A stretch of 64,000 nucleotides of DNA, taken from assembly GCA_032052615.1 (NCBI GenBank), contig DAMBWF010000001.1, positions 656,522 to 720,521 of the forward strand, read 5' to 3'. Below, one piece after another: positions 39,770 through 48,035 of this stretch (positions within the stretch are counted from its first letter, which is position 1; every line of letters begins with the position of its first letter). The position numbers and the translations under genes are program-made. The stretch comes from Pseudomonas_T sp032052615. Its GTDB lineage: Bacteria; Pseudomonadota; Gammaproteobacteria; Pseudomonadales; Pseudomonadaceae. Under the pieces are notes generated by a model. That model did no database searches. It was not told where the DNA came from and saw only the letters and a list, made by a program, of their open reading frames with translations.

Positions 39770-40936
39770 GTGAAATCCGTTTCCCGGGCCATGACGATGT
39801 TGGCCCTGGTGCTGGCGGCGATCAACCTTCGCCCCGGCATCACCTCTCTCGCGCCGTTGATCGAGCGGATCGCCGGCGACCTCCACCTCAGCCGGGGCCT
39901 GATCAGTCTCGCCACCGCGCTTCCCGTACTCTGCATGGGCCTGCTGGCCCCCTTGGCGCCTCGTCTCGCGGTGCGCTTCGGCCTGGAGCGCACCGTTGGC
40001 CTATGCCTCGGGTTGATTGCCTTCGCCCTGCTGGCGCGGCTTGCCGGGCATGGCGATGGCGTGCTGATCGCCACGGCGGTGCTATTGGGCACCGGGATCG
40101 CCATCGCCGGGCCGCTGCTGTCCGGCTTCATCAAGCGGCACTTCCGCGAACAGGCGGGCCGGGTGGTCGGCTGGTATTCCTTCAGCATGTCCATCGGCGG
40201 TGCCAGCGGCGCGGTGTTCAGCGCGCCGCTGACCCGGGCGTTCGGCGACGACTGGGCTCTCGGTCTGGCCTTCTGGGCCGTTCCGGCGCTACTGGCGATG
40301 GCCCTCTGGCTTCGCCTACCGGTGCATCGCGAAGCCGCCAGCGGCGCGCCTTCAGGCGGCCTGCCCTGGGGCAACCCCCGGGCCTGGCTGGTCACCGGTT
40401 TCTTCGCGATCCAGGCGGGGCAGTTCTATACCCTGGCCACCTGGCTAGTGGCCCGCTACCACGAGGCGGGGCTGAGCGGGCTGCGCAGCACGGCGCTGTT
40501 CAGTACCTTCATGCTGGTGGGTTTGCCCAGCGCGTTCCTGCTGCCCTGGCTGGCCCAGCGTTTCGATTGCCGCCATCACCTGCTGCTGATCTGCGGCATG
40601 AGCGCCACCCTCTGCCTGGGCACCGTGGCCCTGGCGCCGACCTTCTACCCCGAGGCTTGCATGGTGCTGCTGGGGTTCGCCCTGAGCGGTTCGTTCTCGC
40701 TGTCGCTGGTGCTGCCGCTGTACGAGGTGCACAGCCCGATGGAGGTGAGCCGCTGGACCGCCATGATGCTCTGCGCCGGCTATTGCCTGGGGTGCCTGAT
40801 GCCGGTCCTGATTGGCTTGGGCCGCGACCTGTCGGGCGGCTACCGGCTGCCGTTCCTGGTCATGACCGGGCTCGCCCTGGGCATGTGCGTGCTGGCGATC
40901 GCGCTGCGCCCGCGCCGGGTCGCGACGGGAGAGTGA
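39770..40936 (+). CDS. CynX/NimT-family MFS transporter
   Basis: Twelve-helix transporter of 388 residues. AINLRPGITSLAPLIERI at the N-terminus is the CynX/NimT signature (cyanate / 2-nitroimidazole transporter branch of the major facilitator superfamily). Start is the GTG at 39770, with GGAG 6 bases upstream. Substrate unknown; there is no cyanase gene nearby. Confidence 0.9.
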   Translation: MKSVSRAMTMLALVLAAINLRPGITSLAPLIERIAGDLHLSRGLISLATALPVLCMGLLAPLAPRLAVRFGLERTVGLCLGLIAFALLARLAGHGDGVLIATAVLLGTGIAIAGPLLSGFIKRHFREQAGRVVGWYSFSMSIGGASGAVFSAPLTRAFGDDWALGLAFWAVPALLAMALWLRLPVHREAASGAPSGGLPWGNPRAWLVTGFFAIQAGQFYTLATWLVARYHEAGLSGLRSTALFSTFMLVGLPSAFLLPWLAQRFDCRHHLLLICGMSATLCLGTVALAPTFYPEACMVLLGFALSGSFSLSLVLPLYEVHSPMEVSRWTAMMLCAGYCLGCLMPVLIGLGRDLSGGYRLPFLVMTGLALGMCVLAIALRPRRVATGE

Positions 40937-40989
40937 GACCGGCTTCGCGTCCGCGCGAGGTCGGCTTCAACCGGGGAGGCTCGCTGTGT

Positions 40990-41009
40990 TAGAAGGCTGC
41001 ACCGTTCTA
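40990..41009 (+). promoter_or_regulatory. interrupted palindrome upstream of hypothetical gene
   Basis: TAGAA-GGCTGCACCG-TTCTA, 14 bases before the start codon at 41023, just ahead of its ribosome site. It could be an operator or a leader hairpin that affects translation. Confidence 0.35.
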
Positions 41010-41022
41010 GCAGGAGCCTTTC

Positions 41023-41448
41023 GTGGAGTCTGAATCCATCGTCTACGGTCGCATCCGCGACTGGTCGGCGGAAGCCGGCGAGAGCCGTCTGCGGCGGGCG
41101 CTCAATCGCCGCGTGCTGGCGCGTCTGCCGGCCGGCGGCGCCTGGCCCTTCCTCGGCCGCGAGATGTTCTCCTGCTGCGGCCAGCAGGGGGAGGGGTTGT
41201 ACCAGAGCCAGGTGATCCACTTCGGCGCCAGCTACCGCGCGGTGGAGTACGAGTGGGCAGGCTGGATCGAGCGCTTCGAGGCGCTGCTCAAGCGGCTCTA
41301 CTGGACCAGCGTGGTGGTGCACCTGGAGACCGAGCTCAACGGCACCCATACCTTTCGTTGGGAAAGCGACCAGGGCTACCACAGCCCCTCGGAGGAAGCC
41401 CTGCGGGTCCGCTGCGCCTGGGAACGGGAGGGTGGCCTGGGCGGCTGA
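41023..41448 (+). CDS. conserved hypothetical protein
   Basis: Soluble protein of 141 residues with no domain I can name. It begins ESESIVYGRIRDWSAEAGES and contains PFLGREMFSCCGQQGEG, WAGWIERFEALLKRLYWTSV and HLETELNGTHTFRW, a compact alpha/beta composition rich in Trp. GTG start with CAGGAG 7 bases upstream. ynfA follows after 59 bases in the same direction. Function unknown. Confidence 0.75.
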   Translation: MESESIVYGRIRDWSAEAGESRLRRALNRRVLARLPAGGAWPFLGREMFSCCGQQGEGLYQSQVIHFGASYRAVEYEWAGWIERFEALLKRLYWTSVVVHLETELNGTHTFRWESDQGYHSPSEEALRVRCAWEREGGLGG

Positions 41449-41507
41449 CGACGGACCCGCGCCGCTTCGGGTACGCTCCCTCTTTCTTCGTCGCCGATGC
41501 CGTCGTC

Positions 41508-41840
41508 ATGCTCAATTACCTCTGGTTTTTTCTCGCCGCGTTCTTCGAAATCGCCGGCTGCTTCGCTTTCTGGGCCTGGCTGCGCCTGGACCGCGGCCCG
41601 CTGTGGATCGCCCCGGGCCTCCTGAGCCTGACGCTCTTCGCCCTGCTGCTGACCCGAGTCGAGGCGGATCAGGCCGGGCGCGCCTACGCCGCCTATGGTG
41701 GCCTCTATATCGTCGCCTCCTTGGCCTGGCTGGTGGGCGTGGAGAAGGGCAGGCCGTTGCTGACCGATTGGCTGGGCGCGGGGTTGTGCCTGCTGGGCGC
41801 GAGCGTGATCCTGTTCGGCGCGCGCTGGAACGCGTCGTGA
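41508..41840 (+). CDS. YnfA family (UPF0060) membrane protein
   Basis: Four-helix membrane protein of 110 residues, related to small multidrug resistance transporters. FFEIAGCFAFWAWLRL and GRAYAAYGGLYIVASLAWL are the diagnostic motifs. Conserved Glu in helix 1 and Trp residues are present. Convergent with yheU, 6 bases apart. Confidence 0.94.
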   Translation: MLNYLWFFLAAFFEIAGCFAFWAWLRLDRGPLWIAPGLLSLTLFALLLTRVEADQAGRAYAAYGGLYIVASLAWLVGVEKGRPLLTDWLGAGLCLLGASVILFGARWNAS

Positions 41841-41846
41841 CGCGGC

Positions 41847-42080
41847 TTACGCGTCGTCGAGCCACTCCCGGGGCACGTCGCGCTTGAGCATCAACTGGCA
41901 TTGCTGGCTGTCGGCATGGAAGACGATCACCGCCTGGCCCTTTTCCAGGGCGTGACGGACCCGCTCGACCCGGGTCGCCAGGGGCGTCTCGTCGCCGTTG
42001 TCGGTGCCTTCGCGGGTGACGAAATCCTCGATCAGGCGGGTGAGGGTGTCGGCTTCGAGCAGGTCGTGGGGAATCAGCAT
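41847..42080 (-). CDS. YheU family (UPF0270) protein
   Basis: Small soluble protein of 77 residues: MLIPHDLLEADTLTRLIEDF is the family start and FVTREGTDNGDE the conserved turn. Start chosen at 42080 with CTGGAGAG upstream. It follows the hybrid kinase gene in the same direction by 57 bases. Function unknown. Confidence 0.9.
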   Translation of the reverse strand: MLIPHDLLEADTLTRLIEDFVTREGTDNGDETPLATRVERVRHALEKGQAVIVFHADSQQCQLMLKRDVPREWLDDA

Positions 42081-42137
42081 GGCGGCTCTCCAGGGGGTGC
42101 GGGATGCTAGCCGGTGTCGCCCGGCGAGACCAGCCAT

Positions 42138-44879
42138 TCAGGCGTCGCGCGTCCGGGTGACGAAGCGCTCCAGGGTGGCGTAGAGCAGGGCGCTGTCCAG
42201 GGGTTTGCCGAGGAAACCGTCCATCCCGGCGGCGGCGCCCGCTTCGCGGTGCTCGTCGAAGAGATGCGCGGTGAGGGCGACGATGGGAATCGCCGGCCAG
42301 CGGCGCTCGCGCTCCAGGCGACGGATCGCCCGGGTGGCCTCGAAGCCGTCCATTTCCGGCATCTCGCAGTCCATCAGGATCAACTGGAAGGCTTGCGGGG
42401 TTTCCCGGTAGGCGGTGACCGCGGCGTCGCCGTCGTTCACCAGGCGCACGGCGTAGCCTCCCTTGCGCAAGAACCCCTGTACCACCATCTGGTTCACCCG
42501 ATTGTCCTCGGCCACCAGGATGCACGGCGGCGCTTCCGGAGCCCTTGAGGCCGACGCGGGCGTCGGGCCCGGGGATGGGGCCGGCTCCCGGTACAGCCCC
42601 AGCAGCGTTTCCCGCAGGCCCATGAGGGTCACCGGCTGGGCGAGGGTCGCCAGGCGGGCTTCGGGCGCGGCGGGCAGGCGCCGGCACTGGTCCGGCGGAC
42701 AGAGCAGCAGCGTTGGCTGGTCGCGAAGCGCCAGGCCGTCGAGCCAGTGGGCGGCGTCGCCCGGCCAGGGCGCCATCAGCACCAACAGGGGCGGGGCGGC
42801 GAAGTCGTGAAGGCATTCGCGCAGGCGCTCGGGGCTTCGGCAACGCTCGGTGCGCATACCCCAGCGCCCCAGCAGGCGGCTCAGGGCGTCCAGGCCGACG
42901 CCGTCCAGCGACGCGAGCAGGGCGGTGCGACCACGCAACAGCCGAGCCAGGTCATCCTCTTCTTCCATACCAAGACCTTTGAGTGGGATATCGAAGGCGA
43001 AGCGGGTGCCCTGGCCGACGGTGCTCTGCACCTCGATGCGGCCACCCATCATTTCCACCAGTTCCTTGCTGATCGCCAGCCCCAGGCCGCTGCCGCCATA
43101 GCGGCGGGTCGTGCTGGAGTCGCCCTGGGCGAAGGAGTCGAACAACTGGCCGAGGGATTCCGGGCGGATGCCGATGCCGCTGTCGCTCACCGCGAACACC
43201 AAGTGGGCCACGTCGAAGGCATCGTCGCGCCGGTACACGGCAAGCGTCACATGGCCCTCGGCGGTGAATTTCAAGGCATTGCTCAACAGGTTCATCAGCA
43301 CCTGCTTGAGGCGGGTGGGATCGCCCATCAGGTGCCGGGGCACGCCGCTCTCCAGGCTGACATAGAGGCTCAGGCGCTTTTCCAGGGCCTGGGCGGTGAA
43401 CAGGCTGAAGGTGTCGGACACCAGCCGCTCCAAGTCGAACTCGATGGTTTCCAGGCTGAGCTTGCCCGACTCGATGCGGGCGTAGTCGAGGATGTCGTTG
43501 ATCACCGCCATCAGCGCGCCGCCGGAGCTGGAAATGGTCTCCACGTAGAACCGTTGGCTGCGGTCCAGCGAGGTTTCCCGCAGCAGTTGCACCATTCCCA
43601 GCACACCGTTCAGCGGGGTACGGATCTCGTGGCTCATCTTGGCCAGGAAGCGGCTCTTGGCCTGATTCTCGACCTGCGCCTGCTCCGCCGCCTGGCGCGA
43701 GCGGTAGCCTTCTTCCTTGAGCCGGTTGATGCGGTCGGCGAGCCCGATGGACAGGGTGATCAGTTCGAGGGTCACGCCGATCTTCACCCAGGTGCCGCCG
43801 AAGATACCGAAGGCCTCCACCCCCAGGGAGCCGCTGGTGGCCTGGATGAAGGCGAACAGCAGGATGCCCCAGGCGAGGATGTAGTAGGAGCCAAAGCGCA
43901 GCCCCCGCTGCCAGATGTAGATGCCCGCCAGCAGCAGCGCGAACGACACGCCCAGTACCGTCAGGCTGGCGAGGAAGTTCCAGGCGCGCAGGCCGATCAA
44001 CGGCGCCGACATCAGGCAGAGGAAGGTGAACAGCATCAGCCCGCGAAGGGCGGTGTCGAGGCGGGGGAAGAATTGCCGGGCATGCAGGAAATGCCGGCTG
44101 AACTGCATCGCCGTCAGGCAGTGCAAGTACATCAGGATGTAGATGCTCACCGACTGCAGGGCGACATGGTCCGGTAGCAACTTGAACAGCATGCCGTCGA
44201 AGCAGGCGGCGAACAGGCCCGCGTTGAGGTTATAGGCCAGGTACCAGAAATAGGCCGCTTCGCGCAGGGACAGGTACAGGAACAGGTTGTAGCAGAACAT
44301 CGCGAACAACACCCCGTAGAACGCCCCGTTGAGCCCCATCAGGTTTTCCTGGGCGGACGCGCTGGCGCCGTAGGTGCTGAAGAAGATCGGCACGAAGATC
44401 GTACTGGTGCTTTCCACCCGCAGCAGGACGGTGGAAACGCCGGGAGGCAGGCGGACGGGAAACCAGAAGTTGCGGACCTGGACGGGGCGCTGGGAAAAGG
44501 AAAAGCGGTCGCCGCTCTGTTGGGCCTCGACCTGGCCGGCGGGGTCGATCACGTACAGATCGAGCAGGTCCAGCAACGGGTAGTTCACTTCCAGGTAACC
44601 CTGGAGGGGATGGTCGAGGCGATTGTCCAGGCGCGCGCGAAACCACCAGACCGATTCGTTCTTGCCCAGGTTGATGTGTTCGCTGGGGGCCGCCGCGAAC
44701 GCTTCGTCGGGCAGGTCGCGGATCGCCTCGACGCGCAGCCGGCCGCCCGGGTCTTCCCGGTAGCCCAGGGCATGGCCTAGGGACAGGCGGACATCCTCCT
44801 GGGTCAGCGGAACGCTATCCAGGGCCCAGAGCGGCGCGCAGAACAGCATCAGTGTCAGCCACAGACCCAGACGAGGCAT
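42138..44879 (-). CDS. 7TM-DISM hybrid sensor histidine kinase/response regulator
   Basis: Membrane sensor of 913 residues. Order: signal sequence, periplasmic 7TMR-DISMED2 beta-sandwich (about 30-165, WWFRARLDNRLDHPLQGYLE), seven membrane helices (about 180-380), coiled coil, HisKA (FLAKMSHEIRTPLNGVLGMV, His at about 414), HATPase (DSGIGIRP, GGSGLGLAI), a degenerate receiver-like segment (about 650-760) without clear Asp, and a true receiver (ILVAEDNRVNQ; phospho-Asp in LILMDCEMPEMDG, about 835; Lys in GKPLD). DISMED2 domains bind carbohydrate-like ligands. Downstream of and codirectional with the NAGGN genes, so an osmotic or wall-derived signal is a reasonable guess. Confidence 0.94.
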   Translation of the reverse strand: MPRLGLWLTLMLFCAPLWALDSVPLTQEDVRLSLGHALGYREDPGGRLRVEAIRDLPDEAFAAAPSEHINLGKNESVWWFRARLDNRLDHPLQGYLEVNYPLLDLLDLYVIDPAGQVEAQQSGDRFSFSQRPVQVRNFWFPVRLPPGVSTVLLRVESTSTIFVPIFFSTYGASASAQENLMGLNGAFYGVLFAMFCYNLFLYLSLREAAYFWYLAYNLNAGLFAACFDGMLFKLLPDHVALQSVSIYILMYLHCLTAMQFSRHFLHARQFFPRLDTALRGLMLFTFLCLMSAPLIGLRAWNFLASLTVLGVSFALLLAGIYIWQRGLRFGSYYILAWGILLFAFIQATSGSLGVEAFGIFGGTWVKIGVTLELITLSIGLADRINRLKEEGYRSRQAAEQAQVENQAKSRFLAKMSHEIRTPLNGVLGMVQLLRETSLDRSQRFYVETISSSGGALMAVINDILDYARIESGKLSLETIEFDLERLVSDTFSLFTAQALEKRLSLYVSLESGVPRHLMGDPTRLKQVLMNLLSNALKFTAEGHVTLAVYRRDDAFDVAHLVFAVSDSGIGIRPESLGQLFDSFAQGDSSTTRRYGGSGLGLAISKELVEMMGGRIEVQSTVGQGTRFAFDIPLKGLGMEEEDDLARLLRGRTALLASLDGVGLDALSRLLGRWGMRTERCRSPERLRECLHDFAAPPLLVLMAPWPGDAAHWLDGLALRDQPTLLLCPPDQCRRLPAAPEARLATLAQPVTLMGLRETLLGLYREPAPSPGPTPASASRAPEAPPCILVAEDNRVNQMVVQGFLRKGGYAVRLVNDGDAAVTAYRETPQAFQLILMDCEMPEMDGFEATRAIRRLERERRWPAIPIVALTAHLFDEHREAGAAAGMDGFLGKPLDSALLYATLERFVTRTRDA

Positions 44880-44971
44880 TCCAGCTCTCTTTTTCCATGT
44901 CCTGTTAGCGAGGCGAACGGTCTGGCGCCACTGTGCCTTCGGGGACGGTCCGCCGGCAAGGGGTGGCGAAA

Positions 44972-44996
44972 GGCAAGCAACGCTACTTGGTAGCGC
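44972..44996 (-). terminator. hairpin after the NAGGN peptidase gene
   Basis: On the minus strand GCGCTAC-CAA-GTAGCG (core 44981-44995) is followed by TTGCTTGCC TTTC, moderately T-rich. It begins 6 bases after the peptidase stop and would separate the NAGGN genes from the kinase gene. Confidence 0.65.
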
Positions 44997-45002
44997 CGCG
45001 GG

Positions 45003-46202
45003 TCACTCGGGGTCTTGCTCGTCGCGGACGTGCAGCAGGCTGTCGACCGACGGCACGCGGGTCTCGCTTTCCATCTGCGCCGCGTGTTCCAGTTGATGGC
45101 TGAAGGGCTCCAGGGAGTCCTGGATCGGCTGGGCGTCGCTGGCGAATACCGGCGGGCTGAGCATGTACGCGCCGAGCAGGCGGCTCAGGGCCATCAGGCT
45201 ATCGACGTGGGTACGCTCGTACCCATGGGTGGCGTCGCAGCCGAAGGCCAGCAGCGCGGTACGGATGTCGTGGCCGGCGGCGATCGCCGACTGGGCATCG
45301 CTGTGGTAGTAGCGGAAAAGGTCGCGGCGCACCGGGATGGCATGGTGATCGGCGAGGCGCAGCAGATGCCGGGACAGATGATAGTCGTAGGGGCCGCCGG
45401 AGTCCTGCAGCGCGACGGTGACGGCATGTTCGCTGGACTGCTGACCGGCCGCCACCGGTGCGATGTCGATGCCGACGAACTCGCTGACATCCCAGGGCAG
45501 CGCGGCCGCCGAACCGGAACCGATCTCCTCGGTGATGGTGAACAGCGGGTGACAGTCGATGGGCGGTTCCTGGCCGCTCTCCTTGACCGCCTTGAGGGCG
45601 GCCAGCAGGGCGGCGGCACCGGCCTTGTCGTCCAGGTGGCGGGCACTGATGTGCCCGCTTTCGGTGAATTCCGGCAGCGGGTCGAAGGCCACGAAGTCGC
45701 CCACCGACACCCCCAGCGCCGCGCAGTCGGCGCGGGTGGTGCTGTAGGCGTCGAGACGCAGCTCAACGTGGTCCCAACTGATCGGCAGGTCGTCCACCTC
45801 GGTGTTGAAGGCGTGCCCCGAGGCCAGCAGCGGCAATACGCTGCCGCGCAGGACCCCCTGGTCGGTGAACACGCTGACCCGGCTGCCTTCGGCGAAGCGG
45901 CTGGACCAACAGCCCACCGGGGCCAGGGCCAGGCGTCCGTTGTCCTTGTAGTCGCGGACGATCGCGCCGATGGTGTCCAGATGCGCCGACAGGGCACGGT
46001 CCGGGCTGCTGCGCCGGCCCGTCAGAGTGGCGCGGATGGTGCCGCGGCGGGTCAGCTCGAAGGGAATGCCGATTTCCTCCAGGCGTTCGGCGACGTAGCG
46101 CACCACCGTGTCGGTGAAGCCGGTCGGGCTGGGGATGGCGAGCATCTCCAGCAGGACCTTGCGTAGATAGTCCAGGTCGGGTTCGGGCAGGTTGGGGATC
46201 AT
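45003..46202 (-). CDS. osmoprotectant NAGGN system M42-family peptidase
   Basis: Zinc aminopeptidase-like protein of 399 residues, M42 family, third member of the N-acetylglutaminylglutamine amide cluster. SAHLDTIGAIV gives the first metal-binding His-Asp, ARHLDDKAGAAALLAAL the bridging Asp, and TITEEIGSGSAAAL the catalytic Glu pair. It probably degrades or trims NAGGN when osmotic stress ends; this is inferred from genetics of the cluster, not from sequence. Separated from the synthetase gene by a 62-base gap holding a perfect hairpin. Confidence 0.93.
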   Translation of the reverse strand: MIPNLPEPDLDYLRKVLLEMLAIPSPTGFTDTVVRYVAERLEEIGIPFELTRRGTIRATLTGRRSSPDRALSAHLDTIGAIVRDYKDNGRLALAPVGCWSSRFAEGSRVSVFTDQGVLRGSVLPLLASGHAFNTEVDDLPISWDHVELRLDAYSTTRADCAALGVSVGDFVAFDPLPEFTESGHISARHLDDKAGAAALLAALKAVKESGQEPPIDCHPLFTITEEIGSGSAAALPWDVSEFVGIDIAPVAAGQQSSEHAVTVALQDSGGPYDYHLSRHLLRLADHHAIPVRRDLFRYYHSDAQSAIAAGHDIRTALLAFGCDATHGYERTHVDSLMALSRLLGAYMLSPPVFASDAQPIQDSLEPFSHQLEHAAQMESETRVPSVDSLLHVRDEQDPE

Positions 46203-46221
46203 GTTACCTCCGGGCGCACGA

Positions 46222-46243
46222 CCGTCCGGCTAGAGCCGGACGG
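46222..46243. terminator. perfect hairpin between NAGGN synthetase and peptidase genes
   Basis: CCGTCCGGCT-AG-AGCCGGACGG, a 10-bp perfect inverted repeat with a 2-base centre, inside an otherwise continuous operon. It may lower expression of the downstream peptidase by partial termination or stabilise the upstream message. Confidence 0.75.
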
Positions 46244-46264
46244 TGCATTCGGGTTCGGACGGCC

Positions 46265-48022
46265 TCAGGCGGGGGCCTGGCTGAGCGGGAACAGCAGGTC
46301 GATGAAGCGTTCCGCCGTCGGTTGCGGTTGGTGGTTGGCGAGGCCGACACGCTCGTTGGCCTCGATCATCACGTAGTCCGGGGCATCCGCCGCCGGCACC
46401 AGCAGGTCGAGACCCACCACCGGGATTTCCAGGGCACGGGCGGCACGGATGGCCGCATCGGCCAGTTGCGGATGGAGGGTCGCCGTGACGTCTTCAAGGG
46501 TGCCGCCGGTATGCAGGTTGGCGGTGCGGCGCACGGCGAGGCGGGTACCGGCGGGCAGCACGGTGGAGTAGGTGTAGCCCGCCGCCTTCAGGGTGCGCTC
46601 GGTTTCCGCGTCCAGGGGGATGCGGCTTTCTCCGCCAGTGGCCGCCTGACGGCGGCGGCTCTGGGCTTCGATGAGGGCGCGGATGCTGTGCTGGCCATCG
46701 CCCACCACTTCCGCCGGCCTGCGGATCGCCGCCGCCACCACTTCGTAGCCGATCACCACGATGCGCAGGTCGTAGCCTTCGTGGTAGCTCTCGAGGAGCA
46801 CGTTGGCGTCGTAGCGCTGGGCCGCGCGAATCGCCTTGGCCACTTCATCGTCGCTGCGCAGGTCCACCGCCACGCCCTTGCCTTGCTCGCCATCCACCGG
46901 CTTGACTACCACCCGCTCATGCTCGGCGAGGAACAGGCTGTTTTCCTCGGGCGTGCCGGCGCGGCGCTGGGCGGGTACTTGTATGCCCGCCTGGCGCAGC
47001 ACCCGGTGGGTGAGGGTCTTGTCCTGGCAAAGGGTCATGCTCAGGGCGCTGGTGAGATCGCTCAGCGACTCGCGGCAGCGGACCCGGCGCCCGCCATGGG
47101 TCAGGGTGAACAGGCCCGCCTTGGCGTCGTCGACCCGAACCTCGATGCCCCGACGATGCGCTTCGTCGACGATGATCCGGGCATAGGGGTTGAGGTCCTG
47201 CTCGGGCCCCGGCCCAACGAACAATTGCAGGTTGATGCCGTTCTTGCGCTTGATGGCGAAGGTAGCCAAGTCGCGGAAACCGAGCTTGCCGTAGAGCGCC
47301 TTGGCCTGCTTGTTGTTGTGCAGCACCGACAGGTCCATGTAGCTCAGCCCATGGCCCATGAAGTGTTCCACCAAGTGGCGGACCAGGGCCTCGCCGACGC
47401 CCGGGCGCCGGCACTCGGGGGACACCGCCAGGCACCAGAGGCTGGAACCGCCCTCCGGGTCGGCGAAGGCCCGCACATGGTTGAGACCCATGACGCTGCC
47501 CACCACTTGGTCGGTGGCGCTGTCCTCGGCCAGCCAGTAGACCGGCCCGCCCTCGGCATGGGGCGTCATGCGCGAGGGATCCACCGGCATCATGCCGCGT
47601 CCCCGGTACAGGTGGTTGATGGCCGTCCAATCCTCGTCGCGGTAGGCGCGGCGAATACGGAAGCCCCGGTAGGGGCGACGCGCCGGACGGTAATCGATGA
47701 ACCAGAGGCGCAATGTGTCGGAAGGGTCGAGGAACAACTGCTGGGGCGCCTGGGCGAGCACTTGCTGCGGCGCCGCCACGTACAGGGCGATATCGCGCTC
47801 GCCCAGATGTTCGGTCAGCAGGTCCTTGGCCAGGCTGCCGGCGTCGGGGTAGGTGTGACCGAGCAGCAGGCGGCCCCAGCCGCAGTGAACGGCCTTGGCG
47901 GTGCATGGAGCGCCTTGGTGGCCTTCCGCCAGGCGAGCCTGGAGGCGTTCGTAGGTGGGCGGCTGGCCGCGAAGCAGGCGTTGGGTGTGTACCGGAGCGC
48001 CATGACTGACGGGTCCTTTCAT
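46265..48022 (-). CDS. ngg: N-acetylglutaminylglutamine synthetase (GNAT + ATP-grasp)
   Basis: Bifunctional 585-residue enzyme that makes N-acetylglutaminylglutamine, the dipeptide precursor of the osmolyte NAGGN. The N-terminal GNAT acetyltransferase (about 120-270) shows LWCLAVSPECRRPGVGEALV, the acetyl-CoA loop. The C-terminal ATP-grasp ligase (about 290-580) shows VVVKPVDGEQGKGVAVDL and ends with VGLDLLV and YVMIEANERVGLANH, the metal-binding Glu/Asn. It follows the amidotransferase gene by 13 bases. Confidence 0.94.
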   Translation of the reverse strand: MKGPVSHGAPVHTQRLLRGQPPTYERLQARLAEGHQGAPCTAKAVHCGWGRLLLGHTYPDAGSLAKDLLTEHLGERDIALYVAAPQQVLAQAPQQLFLDPSDTLRLWFIDYRPARRPYRGFRIRRAYRDEDWTAINHLYRGRGMMPVDPSRMTPHAEGGPVYWLAEDSATDQVVGSVMGLNHVRAFADPEGGSSLWCLAVSPECRRPGVGEALVRHLVEHFMGHGLSYMDLSVLHNNKQAKALYGKLGFRDLATFAIKRKNGINLQLFVGPGPEQDLNPYARIIVDEAHRRGIEVRVDDAKAGLFTLTHGGRRVRCRESLSDLTSALSMTLCQDKTLTHRVLRQAGIQVPAQRRAGTPEENSLFLAEHERVVVKPVDGEQGKGVAVDLRSDDEVAKAIRAAQRYDANVLLESYHEGYDLRIVVIGYEVVAAAIRRPAEVVGDGQHSIRALIEAQSRRRQAATGGESRIPLDAETERTLKAAGYTYSTVLPAGTRLAVRRTANLHTGGTLEDVTATLHPQLADAAIRAARALEIPVVGLDLLVPAADAPDYVMIEANERVGLANHQPQPTAERFIDLLFPLSQAPA

Positions 48023-48035
48023 AAAAGCAGGTCTC

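Noticed and set aside
42138..44879. Plus-strand frames opposite the hybrid kinase as possible His/Gln-rich proteins
   Set aside because: Composition is the reverse-complement shadow of the kinase codons; no start signals.
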